Shown here: positions 1 through 6,746 of the stretch, one piece after another | Layout: each line of letters opens with the position of its first letter | How positions within the stretch are numbered: position 1 is the stretch's first letter | DNA from: Hyphomicrobiales bacterium | GTDB taxonomy: Bacteria > Pseudomonadota > Alphaproteobacteria > Rhizobiales > Beijerinckiaceae | Length of the DNA stretch: 11,510 nt | Assembly (NCBI GenBank): GCA_015655535.1 | Contig: JAATEW010000411.1 | Span: forward strand, 1-11,510 | Direction of reading: 5' to 3' | The notes under the pieces: model-generated | The model's database searches: none | What the model was told of the DNA's origin: nothing | The model's input: the letters and a program-made list of their open reading frames with translations, nothing else | Made by a program: the position numbers and the translations under genes

Positions 1-152
1 CGGCGATTCATGGGGATTAACCGTGGCTTGAGAGGATCCATTAGTGGCCGTGGCTCCTTTGAATGTCCCTGACGGAATGTCTCTGACCCGGTCCCGCACC
101 TGACGCTTCAGGATTGGATCGGAGAAATTCCGTAAGATCCTTAAAGAATCCG

Positions 153-202
153 GCAGGTTGCCCTTGACCATCAGGAGCTATGGGCAAGGGCAACCTGCTT
201 TT
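153..202 (+). terminator. strong intrinsic (Rho-independent) terminator
   Basis: The arm GCAGGTTGCCCTTG (153-166) is perfectly complementary to 185-198. One A/G mismatch (167/184) is followed by two more pairs, leaving a 12-nt loop at 170-181. The 3' arm runs straight into TTTT (199-202), the classical layout of a plus-strand intrinsic terminator. It would end a gene or small RNA entering from the left of the window; no coding region can be recognised in 1-150. A 14-bp uninterrupted stem is longer than most terminators, so a stable small-RNA 3' end is also possible. Confidence 0.75.
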
Positions 203-550
203 GGGGCTTCGCGTCCGAACCGGTCCGCGTTTTAGCGCGTCAGGCTGGTGAACAGCCCTTCCGCGTGATGGTGCCCGCAGCGCGCTGCGGTCCTAGCTTG
301 TTACGAACCGGGAGACAACCCGGTCCAGCGGACCCTATCCGAAAGGCCTTGCCCGCACAATGCGAGGCGCTTGGCCGCAGGCAGGACTTTGTACCGAATC
401 GCATCAGAGAGCAGGGCGGTGACACGCCGATGACGCTGAAACGTCAGAAAAACCAAAACCTTAAAGGCGGCTGTCGTCGGCCTACAGCCCCTGGTTGATC
501 CGATGCCCAGGCGCAGCCGGAAATCCTGCTTGGGTCTTTCTCGGGGATGC
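203..550. other. gene-free, hairpin-rich stretch of unknown role
   Basis: No ORF here has a credible start, ribosome binding site or recognisable protein; the 77-codon plus and 61-codon minus frames overlap each other and look like chance. The DNA is rich in local inverted repeats. These include a 16-bp palindrome CCGCAGCGCGCTGCGG (275-290), ACCGGG/CCCGGT (307-312 with 319-324), GGCG/CGCC (415-418 with 425-428) and GACG/CGTC (432-435 with 442-445). Further on, GGCTGT pairs with ACAGCC near 469-489, and CCCAGGC pairs with GCTTGGG near 506-534. This density suggests a structured RNA or long leader. I searched by eye for 6S, tmRNA, SRP, RNase P and cobalamin or SAM riboswitch signatures and recognised none. 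The strand is undecided. Confidence 0.4.
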
Positions 551-559
551 CGCTAATAT
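530..559 (+). promoter_or_regulatory. possible sigma70-type promoter for the zeta-inhibitor gene
   Basis: TTGGGT (530-535) and TAATAT (554-559) are separated by 18 bp, which fits a housekeeping promoter with a weak -35 and a good -10. Transcription would begin near 566-568 and give a leader of roughly 85 nt before the ATG at 653. This is by inspection only; GC-rich alphaproteobacterial promoters are degenerate and chance matches are common. Confidence 0.35.
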
Positions 560-652
560 ATGAACTGAAAACCGCTATGCCCAGAGGCGTGATGCGCGCG
601 GACTCGGCGTCCACTGATTGTGCGGCGCAGCAAAACCCTAAAAGGTTCGAAA

Positions 653-1051
653 ATGACGACTTTCGACGAGCGCGAGCGGGCCGAAGAAGCCAAGCTCAGG
701 CATGAGGAAGAGCTCAAGTTCAAGGCGACGGTGCGGCGCAACAAATGGCTCGGCTTCTGGGCCGCCGAATTGCTCGGCCTGGAGCCCGCGGCGGCTGAGG
801 AATATGCCTCGGCCCTGATCGCGGCGGAACTCGAAGAAGACGGCGACGAAGAAGTCTTCCGGATGATTCGCACCGATTTCAACACCAAACGCGTCGACAA
901 AACCGATGAGGAAATCCGCGACGCGATGACGAATCTCTATGACGCGGCCGTCATCGAGATCAAGGAAGTCGCGGCCGAGGCCAAAGCCTTGGGCTTCAAG
1001 CCGCCGCCGCAGGAGCAAGACCACCAAGAGCAAGACCAAGACGAGTCTTGA
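653..1051 (+). CDS. F1-ATPase inhibitor, zeta subunit (DUF1476 family)
   Basis: The 132-residue protein matches the DUF1476 family, the alphaproteobacterial zeta subunit. That subunit binds the F1 head of ATP synthase in the cytoplasm and blocks wasteful ATP hydrolysis; in Paracoccus the N-terminal segment is inhibitory. The N-terminus MTTFDERERAEEAKLRHEEE followed by LKFKATVRRNKWLGFWAAEL (residues 21-40) is the family hallmark. The rest, to about residue 105, is helical and acidic (for example EEDGDEEVFRMIRTDF, 61-76). Members usually have about 105 residues; this one carries an extra 25-residue tail rich in Pro, Gln, Asp and Glu. ATG 653 is preferred over an in-frame GTG at 620 because family members begin at MTTFD and AAAAGG lies about 10 nt upstream. 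xerC follows after 36 nt and may be cotranscribed. The family call is firm; the role is known from relatives. Confidence 0.9.
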   Translation: MTTFDERERAEEAKLRHEEELKFKATVRRNKWLGFWAAELLGLEPAAAEEYASALIAAELEEDGDEEVFRMIRTDFNTKRVDKTDEEIRDAMTNLYDAAVIEIKEVAAEAKALGFKPPPQEQDHQEQDQDES

Positions 1052-1087
1052 ACGCAATTTTTAGGTCTCCCGTGCATTCTGCTTCGC

Positions 1088-2077
1088 ATGGAGCATCTGG
1101 TGGACGCCCCCGTCCTTGATATCGGCCCGGCCGACGCGGAGGTCGCGAAGGCCGCGACGGCTTGGCTCGCCGAGCTTGCGAGCGAAAAACGGCTCGCTGC
1201 GCTGACTTGCGAGGCCTATGCGCGGGATCTGCGCCAATTTCTCGTCTTTCTGGCCGAGCATTTCGGACAGCCCGCGTCGCTCGCGACTTTTGCTGATCTC
1301 ACGGCTGCTGACCTGCGCGCTTTCATGGCCCGCCGCCGTAAGGAAGGGGCGGGCAGCCGCTCTCTGTTGCGGCAGCTTTCGGGCCTGCACTCCTTCGCGC
1401 GCATGCTGCAGCGCGAGGGCAAGGCCGAGGCTGCGGCCTTTTCCGCCGTGCGCACGCCGAAGGTCGCGCGGACCCTGCCGAAGCCTTTGCCGGTCAGGGA
1501 AGCTCGCGAGATGATGCGCGTCGAAGCCCGGGCCGGCGCGGAAAAACCCGCTTGGGTGCTCGCGCGCGACGCCGCCGTGCTGGGCTTTCTCTATGGTGCC
1601 GGCCTGCGTATTTCTGAGGCTCTGTCGCTCAGGCGATGCGACGCGGCGCTCGGAGCAAGCGATTCGCTGATCGTCACCGGCAAGGGCGGCAAGCGCCGTG
1701 GTGTACCGATCATCGAACCGGTCAAGCGCGGGATCGAGACCTATCTGTCGCTTTGCCCATTTCATCTGCCGGCCGACGGGCCGCTTTTCGTCGGCGTCAA
1801 GGGCGGACCCCTCTCGCCACGGATCATCCAGTTCACGGTGGCGGAATTGCGCGGCGCGCTCGGCCTTCCGGAGAGCGCCACGCCGCATGCGCTGCGCCAT
1901 TCCTTTGCGACGCATCTTTTGAGCCGCGGGGGCGATTTGCGCGCCATCCAGGAACTATTGGGCCATGCCTCGCTGTCCACGACGCAGATCTATACGGCGG
2001 TCGACGGCAAACGTCTGCTCGAAGCCTACCGCTCGGCGCATCCGAGGGGCGGTAAGCCGGTAGGCAAGCACGTATGA
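1088..2077 (+). CDS. xerC: tyrosine recombinase XerC
   Basis: The 329-residue site-specific recombinase acts with XerD at the chromosomal dif site to resolve chromosome dimers at division. An N-terminal SAM-like core-binding domain spans about residues 15-115 (LTCEAYARDLRQFLVFLAEH). The C-terminal catalytic domain, about 140-315, has the full active set: Arg174 (GAGLRISEAL), Lys199 (VTGKGGKRR), His267 and Arg270 (HALRHSFATHLL), His293 (LGHASLSTTQ) and nucleophile Tyr302 (IYT). Length is slightly above the usual 300 residues or so. The chromosomal setting and lack of phage genes favour housekeeping XerC over a phage integrase. XerC rather than XerD rests on overall resemblance and is less certain than the family. 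The start has no clear Shine-Dalgarno; ATG 1088 was chosen because the core-binding domain begins soon after it. It may share a transcript with the upstream zeta-inhibitor gene. Confidence 0.9.
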   Translation: MEHLVDAPVLDIGPADAEVAKAATAWLAELASEKRLAALTCEAYARDLRQFLVFLAEHFGQPASLATFADLTAADLRAFMARRRKEGAGSRSLLRQLSGLHSFARMLQREGKAEAAAFSAVRTPKVARTLPKPLPVREAREMMRVEARAGAEKPAWVLARDAAVLGFLYGAGLRISEALSLRRCDAALGASDSLIVTGKGGKRRGVPIIEPVKRGIETYLSLCPFHLPADGPLFVGVKGGPLSPRIIQFTVAELRGALGLPESATPHALRHSFATHLLSRGGDLRAIQELLGHASLSTTQIYTAVDGKRLLEAYRSAHPRGGKPVGKHV

Positions 2078-2117
2078 GCGAAGCTCACGGTTTGCCATTC
2101 ATTTGATGGCGGACATT

Positions 2118-2216
2118 TTTGGCGAGGCGGTTTCGTCTCTGTCAATGACGATCCTTCGGATCGCCGCCGAAGGCGGTCGCGAAGCGATCATTGACAGCGG
2201 CGAACCGCTCGCCAAA
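2118..2216. repeat. cloverleaf-like inverted repeat (four-way junction) behind xerC
   Basis: CTGTCAATGA (2139-2148) pairs perfectly with TCATTGACAG (2188-2197). Outside it the stem continues with small bulges: TTTGGCGAG (2118-2126) with CTCGCCAAA (2208-2216), CGGTT (2128-2132) with 2203-2207, and CGTC (2134-2137) with 2199-2202. That makes about 28 pairs. The 39 nt enclosed (2149-2187) split exactly into three hairpins with 3-nt loops: CGATCC-TTC-GGATCG, CCGCC-GAA-GGCGG and TCGC-GAA-GCGA. No base is left unpaired at the junction. It lies between convergent genes but has no T-tract after either arm, so it is not a standard terminator. It could be a palindromic repeat family member, a structured RNA or a protein-binding cruciform. 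Confidence 0.75.
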
Positions 2217-2278
2217 CTCGCTGCCAAAATTGAATGCCACGGGTCTAATGCTCGGTGACATTCGCAGTGATTATAGCC

Positions 2279-2839
2279 TCACGCGCTCTTGCTCTTTCGC
2301 CGCATTTGCTCGCGCAGCGCGACGAGCCTTCGAATGAACGGGCTTTGCCCATGCGCGGCGAGCTTCTCTTGGGCCCAAGCGCGAAGCTCGCGCATCTCCT
2401 CAAGGATCTTTTCTTTATAAGGCCGCACGAGTTCGTGCGCCCAGGCATTCACCTGCAAGACCCATTCGTAAAGCTTGAAGAACCAGGGCATCGACAGGAG
2501 CTTCTCGCGCAGGGCGTCGAAAAGAAAGGCGACAATACCCGCCGTAAAAGCTTCGGCGAAGCAGAAGGTCACGACGCCCCACACCACATGGTGGTGTCCG
2601 AGTAGCCAAATGGCCACGAGTTTCAGTGGCTCAAGCAGAATGATCGGAATGACGAAAATCACGAGCGCGAGCGGCGCCGGCAATTTGTCGAGGCCGCGCG
2701 CCAAAGCTGCTTTGAGGGCCGCGAGCGGAATGATGTCGTAAAGCCAGCGGAGGAAGCCGCCGACATAGTCCCAGAGCCAGGCCTCGATAAGGAAGATCGC
2801 GGCCAGCGTGAACCAGAAAAATTTCGCAAGCTGCTTCAT
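2279..2839 (-). CDS. uncharacterised three-helix inner-membrane protein
   Basis: The 186-residue protein has three likely membrane helices: residues 7-23 (FFWFTLAAIFLIEAWLW), about 57-80 (LALVIFVIPIILLEPLKLVA and onward) and about 85-107 (VVWGVVTFCFAEAFTAGIVA and onward). A HHH triplet (82-84) sits between the second and third. The C-terminal third (108-186) is a charged, probably helical soluble tail ending in a basic cluster (RRLVALREQMRRKSKSA), which suggests a cytoplasmic C-terminus. I recognise no enzyme motif and cannot assign a function. The reading frame stays open upstream to 3151, but that extension runs antisense through the next gene; ATG 2839 fits better because it opens directly on the first helix and has AGGA about 12 nt upstream. 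It converges with xerC across the cloverleaf repeat and diverges from the small gene at 2951. Confidence 0.75.
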   Translation of the reverse strand: MKQLAKFFWFTLAAIFLIEAWLWDYVGGFLRWLYDIIPLAALKAALARGLDKLPAPLALVIFVIPIILLEPLKLVAIWLLGHHHVVWGVVTFCFAEAFTAGIVAFLFDALREKLLSMPWFFKLYEWVLQVNAWAHELVRPYKEKILEEMRELRAWAQEKLAAHGQSPFIRRLVALREQMRRKSKSA

Positions 2840-2904
2840 GAAAAAGCGGTCCTGATTTGGCGGAGACGACGCCCGCCATGGACGCCGCCCTTCGGGAGCG
2901 CTAA

Positions 2905-2932
2905 TTTCCGCTCCGATTTGGCTGGCGATAAT
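2905..2932 (+). promoter_or_regulatory. possible promoter of the 69-residue gene
   Basis: GATAAT (2927-2932) is a 5/6 match to a -10 hexamer and lies 18 nt before the ATG at 2951, in the 111-nt gap between divergent genes. The paired -35 (TTTCCG, 2905-2910, 16-bp spacer) is poor, so this is tentative. Confidence 0.25.
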
Positions 2933-2950
2933 ACATATAGAGCGGACGCA

Positions 2951-3160
2951 ATGTCTGATTGCACACCGGACGGGCCCGAATACAAGGTCTTCTTCCTTGA
3001 TGAACAAGGCAAGATCAAGAAATCCAAGGACTTGAAAGCCGTCAGCACCGACGAGGAGGCGATCGCCAAGGCGCGGGAGCTTCTGGATGGCCGCACGTTG
3101 GAGCTTTTCGAAGGCTGCCGCCTCGTTCAAGCATTTCCCAGTCACGAACAATCGCGTTAA
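2951..3160 (+). CDS. small conserved alphaproteobacterial protein of unknown function
   Basis: The 69-residue soluble protein follows the pattern YKVFFLDEQGKIKKSKDLKA (residues 11-30), then a helix with STDEEAIAKARELLDG, then RTLELFEGCRLVQAF. This strand-strand-helix-strand layout resembles short proteins I recall as widespread in Hyphomicrobiales, with a 'YxxYFLDxxGxI ... AxDDEEAIxxA ... DGxxxELWxGxRxV' pattern. No function is known to me. ATG 2951 is chosen over an in-frame TTG at 2918, since the 11 extra residues lie outside the pattern and would cover the candidate -10 element; the ribosome binding site (AGCGGA) is weak. It diverges from the membrane protein at 2839 and converges, 20 nt apart, with the gene ending at 3181; no terminator is visible between them. 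Confidence 0.75.
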   Translation: MSDCTPDGPEYKVFFLDEQGKIKKSKDLKAVSTDEEAIAKARELLDGRTLELFEGCRLVQAFPSHEQSR

Positions 3161-3180
3161 ATTTTACGCATAAGTCCGAC

Positions 3181-4032
3181 TCAAGGCACGCTCGACAGCG
3201 TAACGAGGCCGATGCGCGCATCCGGTGGCGCCGCCGCCGTCACCAGCCGCAAGGCCTGCCCGGCGCTGTGAAAACGGCTGATCTGCCTGATGCCCTGTTC
3301 GAGCTGGTCCATGGGCTGGGCGGCGGAGACGGCGACGAGAACATCCGTGCCGAAGGGCTCCCTGATCTGCACCGTCAGGCGATAGGTTCTCGCATCGAGA
3401 ACATGCGGATCGGAGCCTAAAGGATAAAGCGCCTGCACGGTGCCGTCGCCGGCTATGTTGAACAAAACCAAAGAGCGGTTCGCGACAGTCTCCACGTCGA
3501 TCTCGACCTTGTCGCCGCGATGGCGTGTCTCGGCCGAGGGGTTGACGCGCATGACTTGCGGTTTTGAGGCCGACAGATCCTTTAGCGCCCGCACCGCCGC
3601 GGTGCGGTCGATGACGGCCGGAAGATCGCTTTGCTCGACCTTATAGGCGATGATCGTCTGACCCATGCTCGTCGTATGCGAGGTAGGGTCCCATGTCAGA
3701 TCGGGATTGGCGGCAGGTGCTACGATTTCAAAAGGCGCGTCGCGTGCGATCATGCCATCGAGCTTGCCCGATTGCCCGTCGGCGACGGCTATTCTGATGG
3801 CTGCGACCGGCGCGCCGATTGGTCCGGCAAGCGGCGGCTCCGCACGCGTCGGTCCGATCGGCGCCATTTCCTCACCGGGATTGAGGAGGCGGACGCCGCG
3901 GGTCTTTTCGGAGGCGATCCCGGTCGTCAAGACGACGAACATCCCGCCGGCGAGACAGCAGGCTGCCAACACGGATGTGGTAAAAAGGTGCAAGACGGGT
4001 CCCGCGGATAAGCGACGGCAGGCCACCGTCAT
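3181..4032 (-). CDS. membrane-anchored protein with DUF4384-like domain, lacking a caspase domain
   Basis: The 283-residue protein has one hydrophobic segment near the N-terminus (about 14-38, ending MFVVLTTGIA), giving a short cytoplasmic head and a periplasmic body, or possibly a signal peptide. A Pro-rich linker (50-75) leads into two blocks, about 75-150 (FEIVAPAANPDLTWDP, then IAYKVEQSDLPAVIDRTAAV) and about 165-245. The second block (SLVLFNIAGDGTVQALYPLG, then REPFGTDVLVAVSA) resembles DUF4384. In relatives I recall, these regions form the C-terminal half of caspase-family (peptidase C14) proteins of Rhizobiales; here the His/Cys protease half is absent. The start is supported by GGAG about 11 nt upstream. 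It diverges from uppP with a 248-nt gap. No enzymatic activity is evident; a ligand- or protein-binding role is only a guess. Confidence 0.65.
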   Translation of the reverse strand: MTVACRRLSAGPVLHLFTTSVLAACCLAGGMFVVLTTGIASEKTRGVRLLNPGEEMAPIGPTRAEPPLAGPIGAPVAAIRIAVADGQSGKLDGMIARDAPFEIVAPAANPDLTWDPTSHTTSMGQTIIAYKVEQSDLPAVIDRTAAVRALKDLSASKPQVMRVNPSAETRHRGDKVEIDVETVANRSLVLFNIAGDGTVQALYPLGSDPHVLDARTYRLTVQIREPFGTDVLVAVSAAQPMDQLEQGIRQISRFHSAGQALRLVTAAAPPDARIGLVTLSSVP

Positions 4033-4117
4033 ACACCAGATCTCCGGTTTTTGAGTCGTAAGCAGGGCGGGCCGGCCGGACGCCGGGACCGAAGCGAAAG
4101 AGCTAGTGCATCTCTTT

Positions 4118-4133
4118 GTGAAATGCGTTTCAC
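4118..4133. promoter_or_regulatory. candidate operator palindrome in the divergent promoter gap
   Basis: GTGAAATGCGTTTCAC is an inverted repeat with 6-bp arms GTGAAA/TTTCAC and a 4-bp centre TGCG. It is centred in the 248-nt gap between the divergent DUF4384-like gene and uppP, where a dimeric repressor or activator could act on either side. AATAAT at 4144-4149 just downstream could be a -10 for the plus strand, but no good -35 accompanies it. I cannot name the regulator. Confidence 0.4.
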
Positions 4134-4280
4134 GTTATCCATGAATAATCGATTACGCCCCGCCCAAAGAAGACGAGCATGGTAGGCAAAGCGGGCCCGC
4201 AAGGCAAAGGGAGGAAGCGCGCATCGCTTTGTGCGTTGCCGCGCCCGTCCTGTTGATCTTGCCGGCGGAGTCTGAAAGAA

Positions 4281-5216
4281 ATGGCCGGCAGGCGTCAACG
4301 GCGTCTGGTGATTCTTCGGTTCCTTCCTTCCTGGGGCAACATGGCGGCTGCCTGTACCGGAGGCCTCGACACAGGCTTCGTCGCATTGGGCTATGCCAAG
4401 GTGGCGGTCCTTGGCGTCGTTCAGGGCCTGACCGAGCTGCTGCCGATTTCCTCGACGGCGCATATGCGGATCGTTCCGGCGCTGCTTGGATGGCGCGATC
4501 CGGGATCCGCCTTTTCCGCCGCCATGCAGCTTGCGGCGCTCGCCGCCGTCATCAGCTATTTCTGGTCCGATGTCCGCGGTATTTTCTTCGGCTCGATCGC
4601 CGCGGCACGGCGGCGTGATTTTTCCAATTGGAATTTCCGCTTCGTCATCTGGATCCTGATCGCGACTTTGCCGATCGTCATCGTCGGCTCCTTGCTAGCG
4701 CCCTGGCTCAATGCCTGCGACTCGCCCTTGCGGACATTGACGGTCATCGGCATCGCCTGCCTCGTGATGGCGGCGCTGCTCGGCCTAGCCGAGATCTATT
4801 CGCTGCATTTGCGCACGCTCGACAATGTGACGATCGTCGATGCCCTCGTCATCGGCATCGCCCAGGTCGGCGCCTTGATTCCCGGCGTGTCGCGCTCCGG
4901 TTCGACATTGACGGCGGCACTGTTTCGCGATCTCGAACGGGCGGAAGCCGCGCGCTTTTCCTTTCTTCTCGGGCTGCCGGCGATCGCCGCCGCAGGCTTC
5001 AAGGAATTATGGGAACTGCATAAGGCGCATCTCGATGCGCAGGGATGGTCGATTTTGGCCTTGGGGCTTGTCGTCGCCTCCGTCTCGGCCTTCGTCGCGA
5101 TCTGGAGCCTGCTGCGGATTTTGGAGCGCTTTTCGGCTTGGCCCTTCGCGGTCTACCGGGCTGTTCTCGGCATAGTGCTCTTGGCCGGCGTGTTTACGGG
5201 CTGGCTGCCGAATTGA
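4281..5216 (+). CDS. uppP: undecaprenyl-diphosphatase UppP (BacA)
   Basis: This integral membrane phosphatase converts undecaprenyl diphosphate to the monophosphate, recycling the lipid carrier for peptidoglycan and other envelope polymers; extra copies give bacitracin tolerance. Both family signatures are present: QGLTELLPISSTAHM (48-62), with catalytic Glu52 and His61 equivalent to E. coli Glu21 and His30, and PGVSRSGST (201-209), with Arg205 equivalent to Arg174. Roughly eight hydrophobic segments follow, ending GIVLLAGVFTGWLPN. The 311-residue frame exceeds the usual 265-290. ATG 4281 has GGAG 10 nt upstream; an in-frame ATG at 4341 (291 residues) would fit the family length better but has only a GGGG tract 4 nt away, so the Arg-rich first 20 residues are doubtful. 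cydA follows after 101 nt on the same strand; cotranscription is possible but the functions are unrelated. Confidence 0.9.
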   Translation: MAGRRQRRLVILRFLPSWGNMAAACTGGLDTGFVALGYAKVAVLGVVQGLTELLPISSTAHMRIVPALLGWRDPGSAFSAAMQLAALAAVISYFWSDVRGIFFGSIAAARRRDFSNWNFRFVIWILIATLPIVIVGSLLAPWLNACDSPLRTLTVIGIACLVMAALLGLAEIYSLHLRTLDNVTIVDALVIGIAQVGALIPGVSRSGSTLTAALFRDLERAEAARFSFLLGLPAIAAAGFKELWELHKAHLDAQGWSILALGLVVASVSAFVAIWSLLRILERFSAWPFAVYRAVLGIVLLAGVFTGWLPN

Positions 5217-5317
5217 TCTTTGGTGCGATTGCGCCGCGTTGATTTGCGGCCCAAACTTAAAAGCAGGGCTCAAACCAAAAGAGCCGGTCTTAAAGCCAGT
5301 ACGGGGCGGAGGCGGAT

Positions 5318-6727
5318 ATGCAGCTCGATCCCACGGTGCTCAGCCGGTGGCAATTCGCCTTCACGGTCACCTATCATATTATTTTTCCGGCCTTCACGAT
5401 CGGGCTCTCGGCTTTCATCGCGACTTTGACCGGATGCTGGCTCTTCACACGCGACGAGCGCTATCACGATCTGGCGCGGTTCTGGACCAAGATTTTCGCC
5501 ATATCCTTCGCCATGGGCGTCGTCTCGGGGCTCGTCCTTTCCTATGAGTTCGGCACGAACTGGGCGCATTTCTCGGTCGTCGCGGGCAATGTCATCGGCC
5601 CCTTGCTGGCCTATGAGGTTCTGACCGCCTTTTTCCTCGAGGCCACCTTCCTCGGTATCATGCTGTTTGGCCATAATCGCGTGCCGGTCTGGCTGCATTT
5701 TGTGGCGTCCATCATGGTGGCATTAGGGACCGCGACTTCGGCCTTCTGGATTCTCTCGGCCAATTCCTGGATGCAGGTTCCGGCCGGCTATGTGATCAAG
5801 GACGGCATCGCCTATCCGGACGATTGGCTGAAGCTGATCTTCAACCCGACATTCCCCTATCGTTTCGCGCATATGGTGATCGCCGCCTATCTGACGACGG
5901 CGGTGGTCGTGATGGCGGTTGGCGCAAGGCTCATTCTGGCCGGGCGCTATCCGGCTCACGCGGGCCTCATGCTGAAAATGGGACTTGGCCTCGCGCTCTT
6001 CCTGGCGCCTGTACAGATCTGGGCAGGCGACGAACACGGACTTGCGACGGCGAAATATCAGCCGGCCAAATTGGCCGCGATCGAGGCGCATTGGGATACG
6101 GCCGAAGTGCCGGGACTCGTGCTTTTCGCCTGGCCGAACGAGAAAGCCGAGCTGAACGATTTCGCGCTGTCGATTCCGCATGGCGCGAGCCTCATCGTCA
6201 CGCATGAATGGGACGGGCATTTCGAGGGCCTGAAACAATTTCCGCCGGAAGACCGGCCGCCGGTCGTGCCGGTGTTCTTCGCCTTCCGGATCATGGTCGC
6301 GATCGGCTTCGCGCTATTGGGTCTCGTCCTTTGGGGCGCCTATCTCTGGTATAGGCGTAAGCTTTCGACCGACCGGCTCTTTCTCAACGTCGCGGCACTG
6401 TGCTGGCCGCTTGGGTTTGTCGCGATCATCTCCGGCTGGATGGTGACGGAGATCGGCCGCCAGCCCTGGGTTGCGACGGGCATCTTGCGCACGGCGGAAG
6501 CGGCTTCGCCCGTCACCGGCGGCGAGGTCGCGATTTCGCTCGCGCTCTTCGTGCTGGTCTACGGCATCGTTTTCTCGACCGGCATTTATTACACCAACCG
6601 GCTGATCAACGCGGGGCCTTCGCCGGCAATCGTCCATGGCGACGAGGCCCTGCCGTCGCGGCCGTTGTCGGGCGCGACCCATGCGGCGCAACAGGCGGCA
6701 CAGGGCGGCACCTTACCGACAGGCTGA
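5318..6727 (+). CDS. cydA: cytochrome bd-type quinol oxidase subunit I (short Q-loop, CIO-like)
   Basis: Subunit I (469 residues) carries the three haems and the quinol site of the bd oxidase in the inner membrane, reducing oxygen to water without pumping protons. Haem ligands are His20 (FTVTYHIIFP), His185 (PYRFAHMVIA) and Met375 (ISGWMVTEIGRQPW). The acidic pair Glu100 and Glu108 (AYEVLTAFFLEATFLG) of the haem/proton path is intact. The quinol loop has Lys251 and Glu256 (YQPAKLAAIEAHW). The loop lacks the long C-terminal insertion of E. coli CydA (522 residues), which places it in the short-Q-loop class that includes cyanide-insensitive oxidases (CioA). The last 35 residues are a polar Ala/Gln-rich tail. 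A strong Shine-Dalgarno GGAGG (5308-5312) sits 5 nt before the ATG. cydB follows after 19 nt, clearly one operon. No FNR-type box was seen upstream. Confidence 0.95.
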   Translation: MQLDPTVLSRWQFAFTVTYHIIFPAFTIGLSAFIATLTGCWLFTRDERYHDLARFWTKIFAISFAMGVVSGLVLSYEFGTNWAHFSVVAGNVIGPLLAYEVLTAFFLEATFLGIMLFGHNRVPVWLHFVASIMVALGTATSAFWILSANSWMQVPAGYVIKDGIAYPDDWLKLIFNPTFPYRFAHMVIAAYLTTAVVVMAVGARLILAGRYPAHAGLMLKMGLGLALFLAPVQIWAGDEHGLATAKYQPAKLAAIEAHWDTAEVPGLVLFAWPNEKAELNDFALSIPHGASLIVTHEWDGHFEGLKQFPPEDRPPVVPVFFAFRIMVAIGFALLGLVLWGAYLWYRRKLSTDRLFLNVAALCWPLGFVAIISGWMVTEIGRQPWVATGILRTAEAASPVTGGEVAISLALFVLVYGIVFSTGIYYTNRLINAGPSPAIVHGDEALPSRPLSGATHAAQQAAQGGTLPTG

Positions 6728-6746
6728 TCAACGAGAGGGCGGCGCG

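Noticed and set aside
265..498. 77-codon plus-strand and 61-codon minus-strand frames in the left gap
   Set aside because: They overlap each other, lack ribosome binding sites and have low-complexity Arg/Pro-rich translations; the hairpins make a noncoding explanation more likely.
1061..1915. 284-codon minus-strand frame opposite xerC
   Set aside because: Xer catalytic motifs on the plus strand are complete; the antisense frame is Arg-rich, has no recognisable domain and is a typical GC-rich shadow.
2118..2216. Interpretation of the cloverleaf as a bidirectional terminator
   Set aside because: The T-run lies before the 5' arm and the A-run after the 3' arm on the plus strand, the reverse of what either transcript would need.
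2840..3151. N-terminal extension of the minus-strand membrane protein up to 3151
   Set aside because: It runs antisense through the 69-residue gene; the ATG at 2839 directly precedes the first membrane helix.
4029..4463. 144-codon minus-strand frame upstream of the DUF4384-like gene, considered as a remnant of a lost caspase half
   Set aside because: It shows no caspase His/Cys motifs, overlaps the start of uppP and does not share the downstream gene's frame in a convincing way.
5217..5317. TTGATTTGCGGCCCAAAC near 5239 considered as an FNR-type box upstream of cydA
   Set aside because: Only one half matches TTGAT; the second half lacks ATCAA at the required 4-bp spacing.
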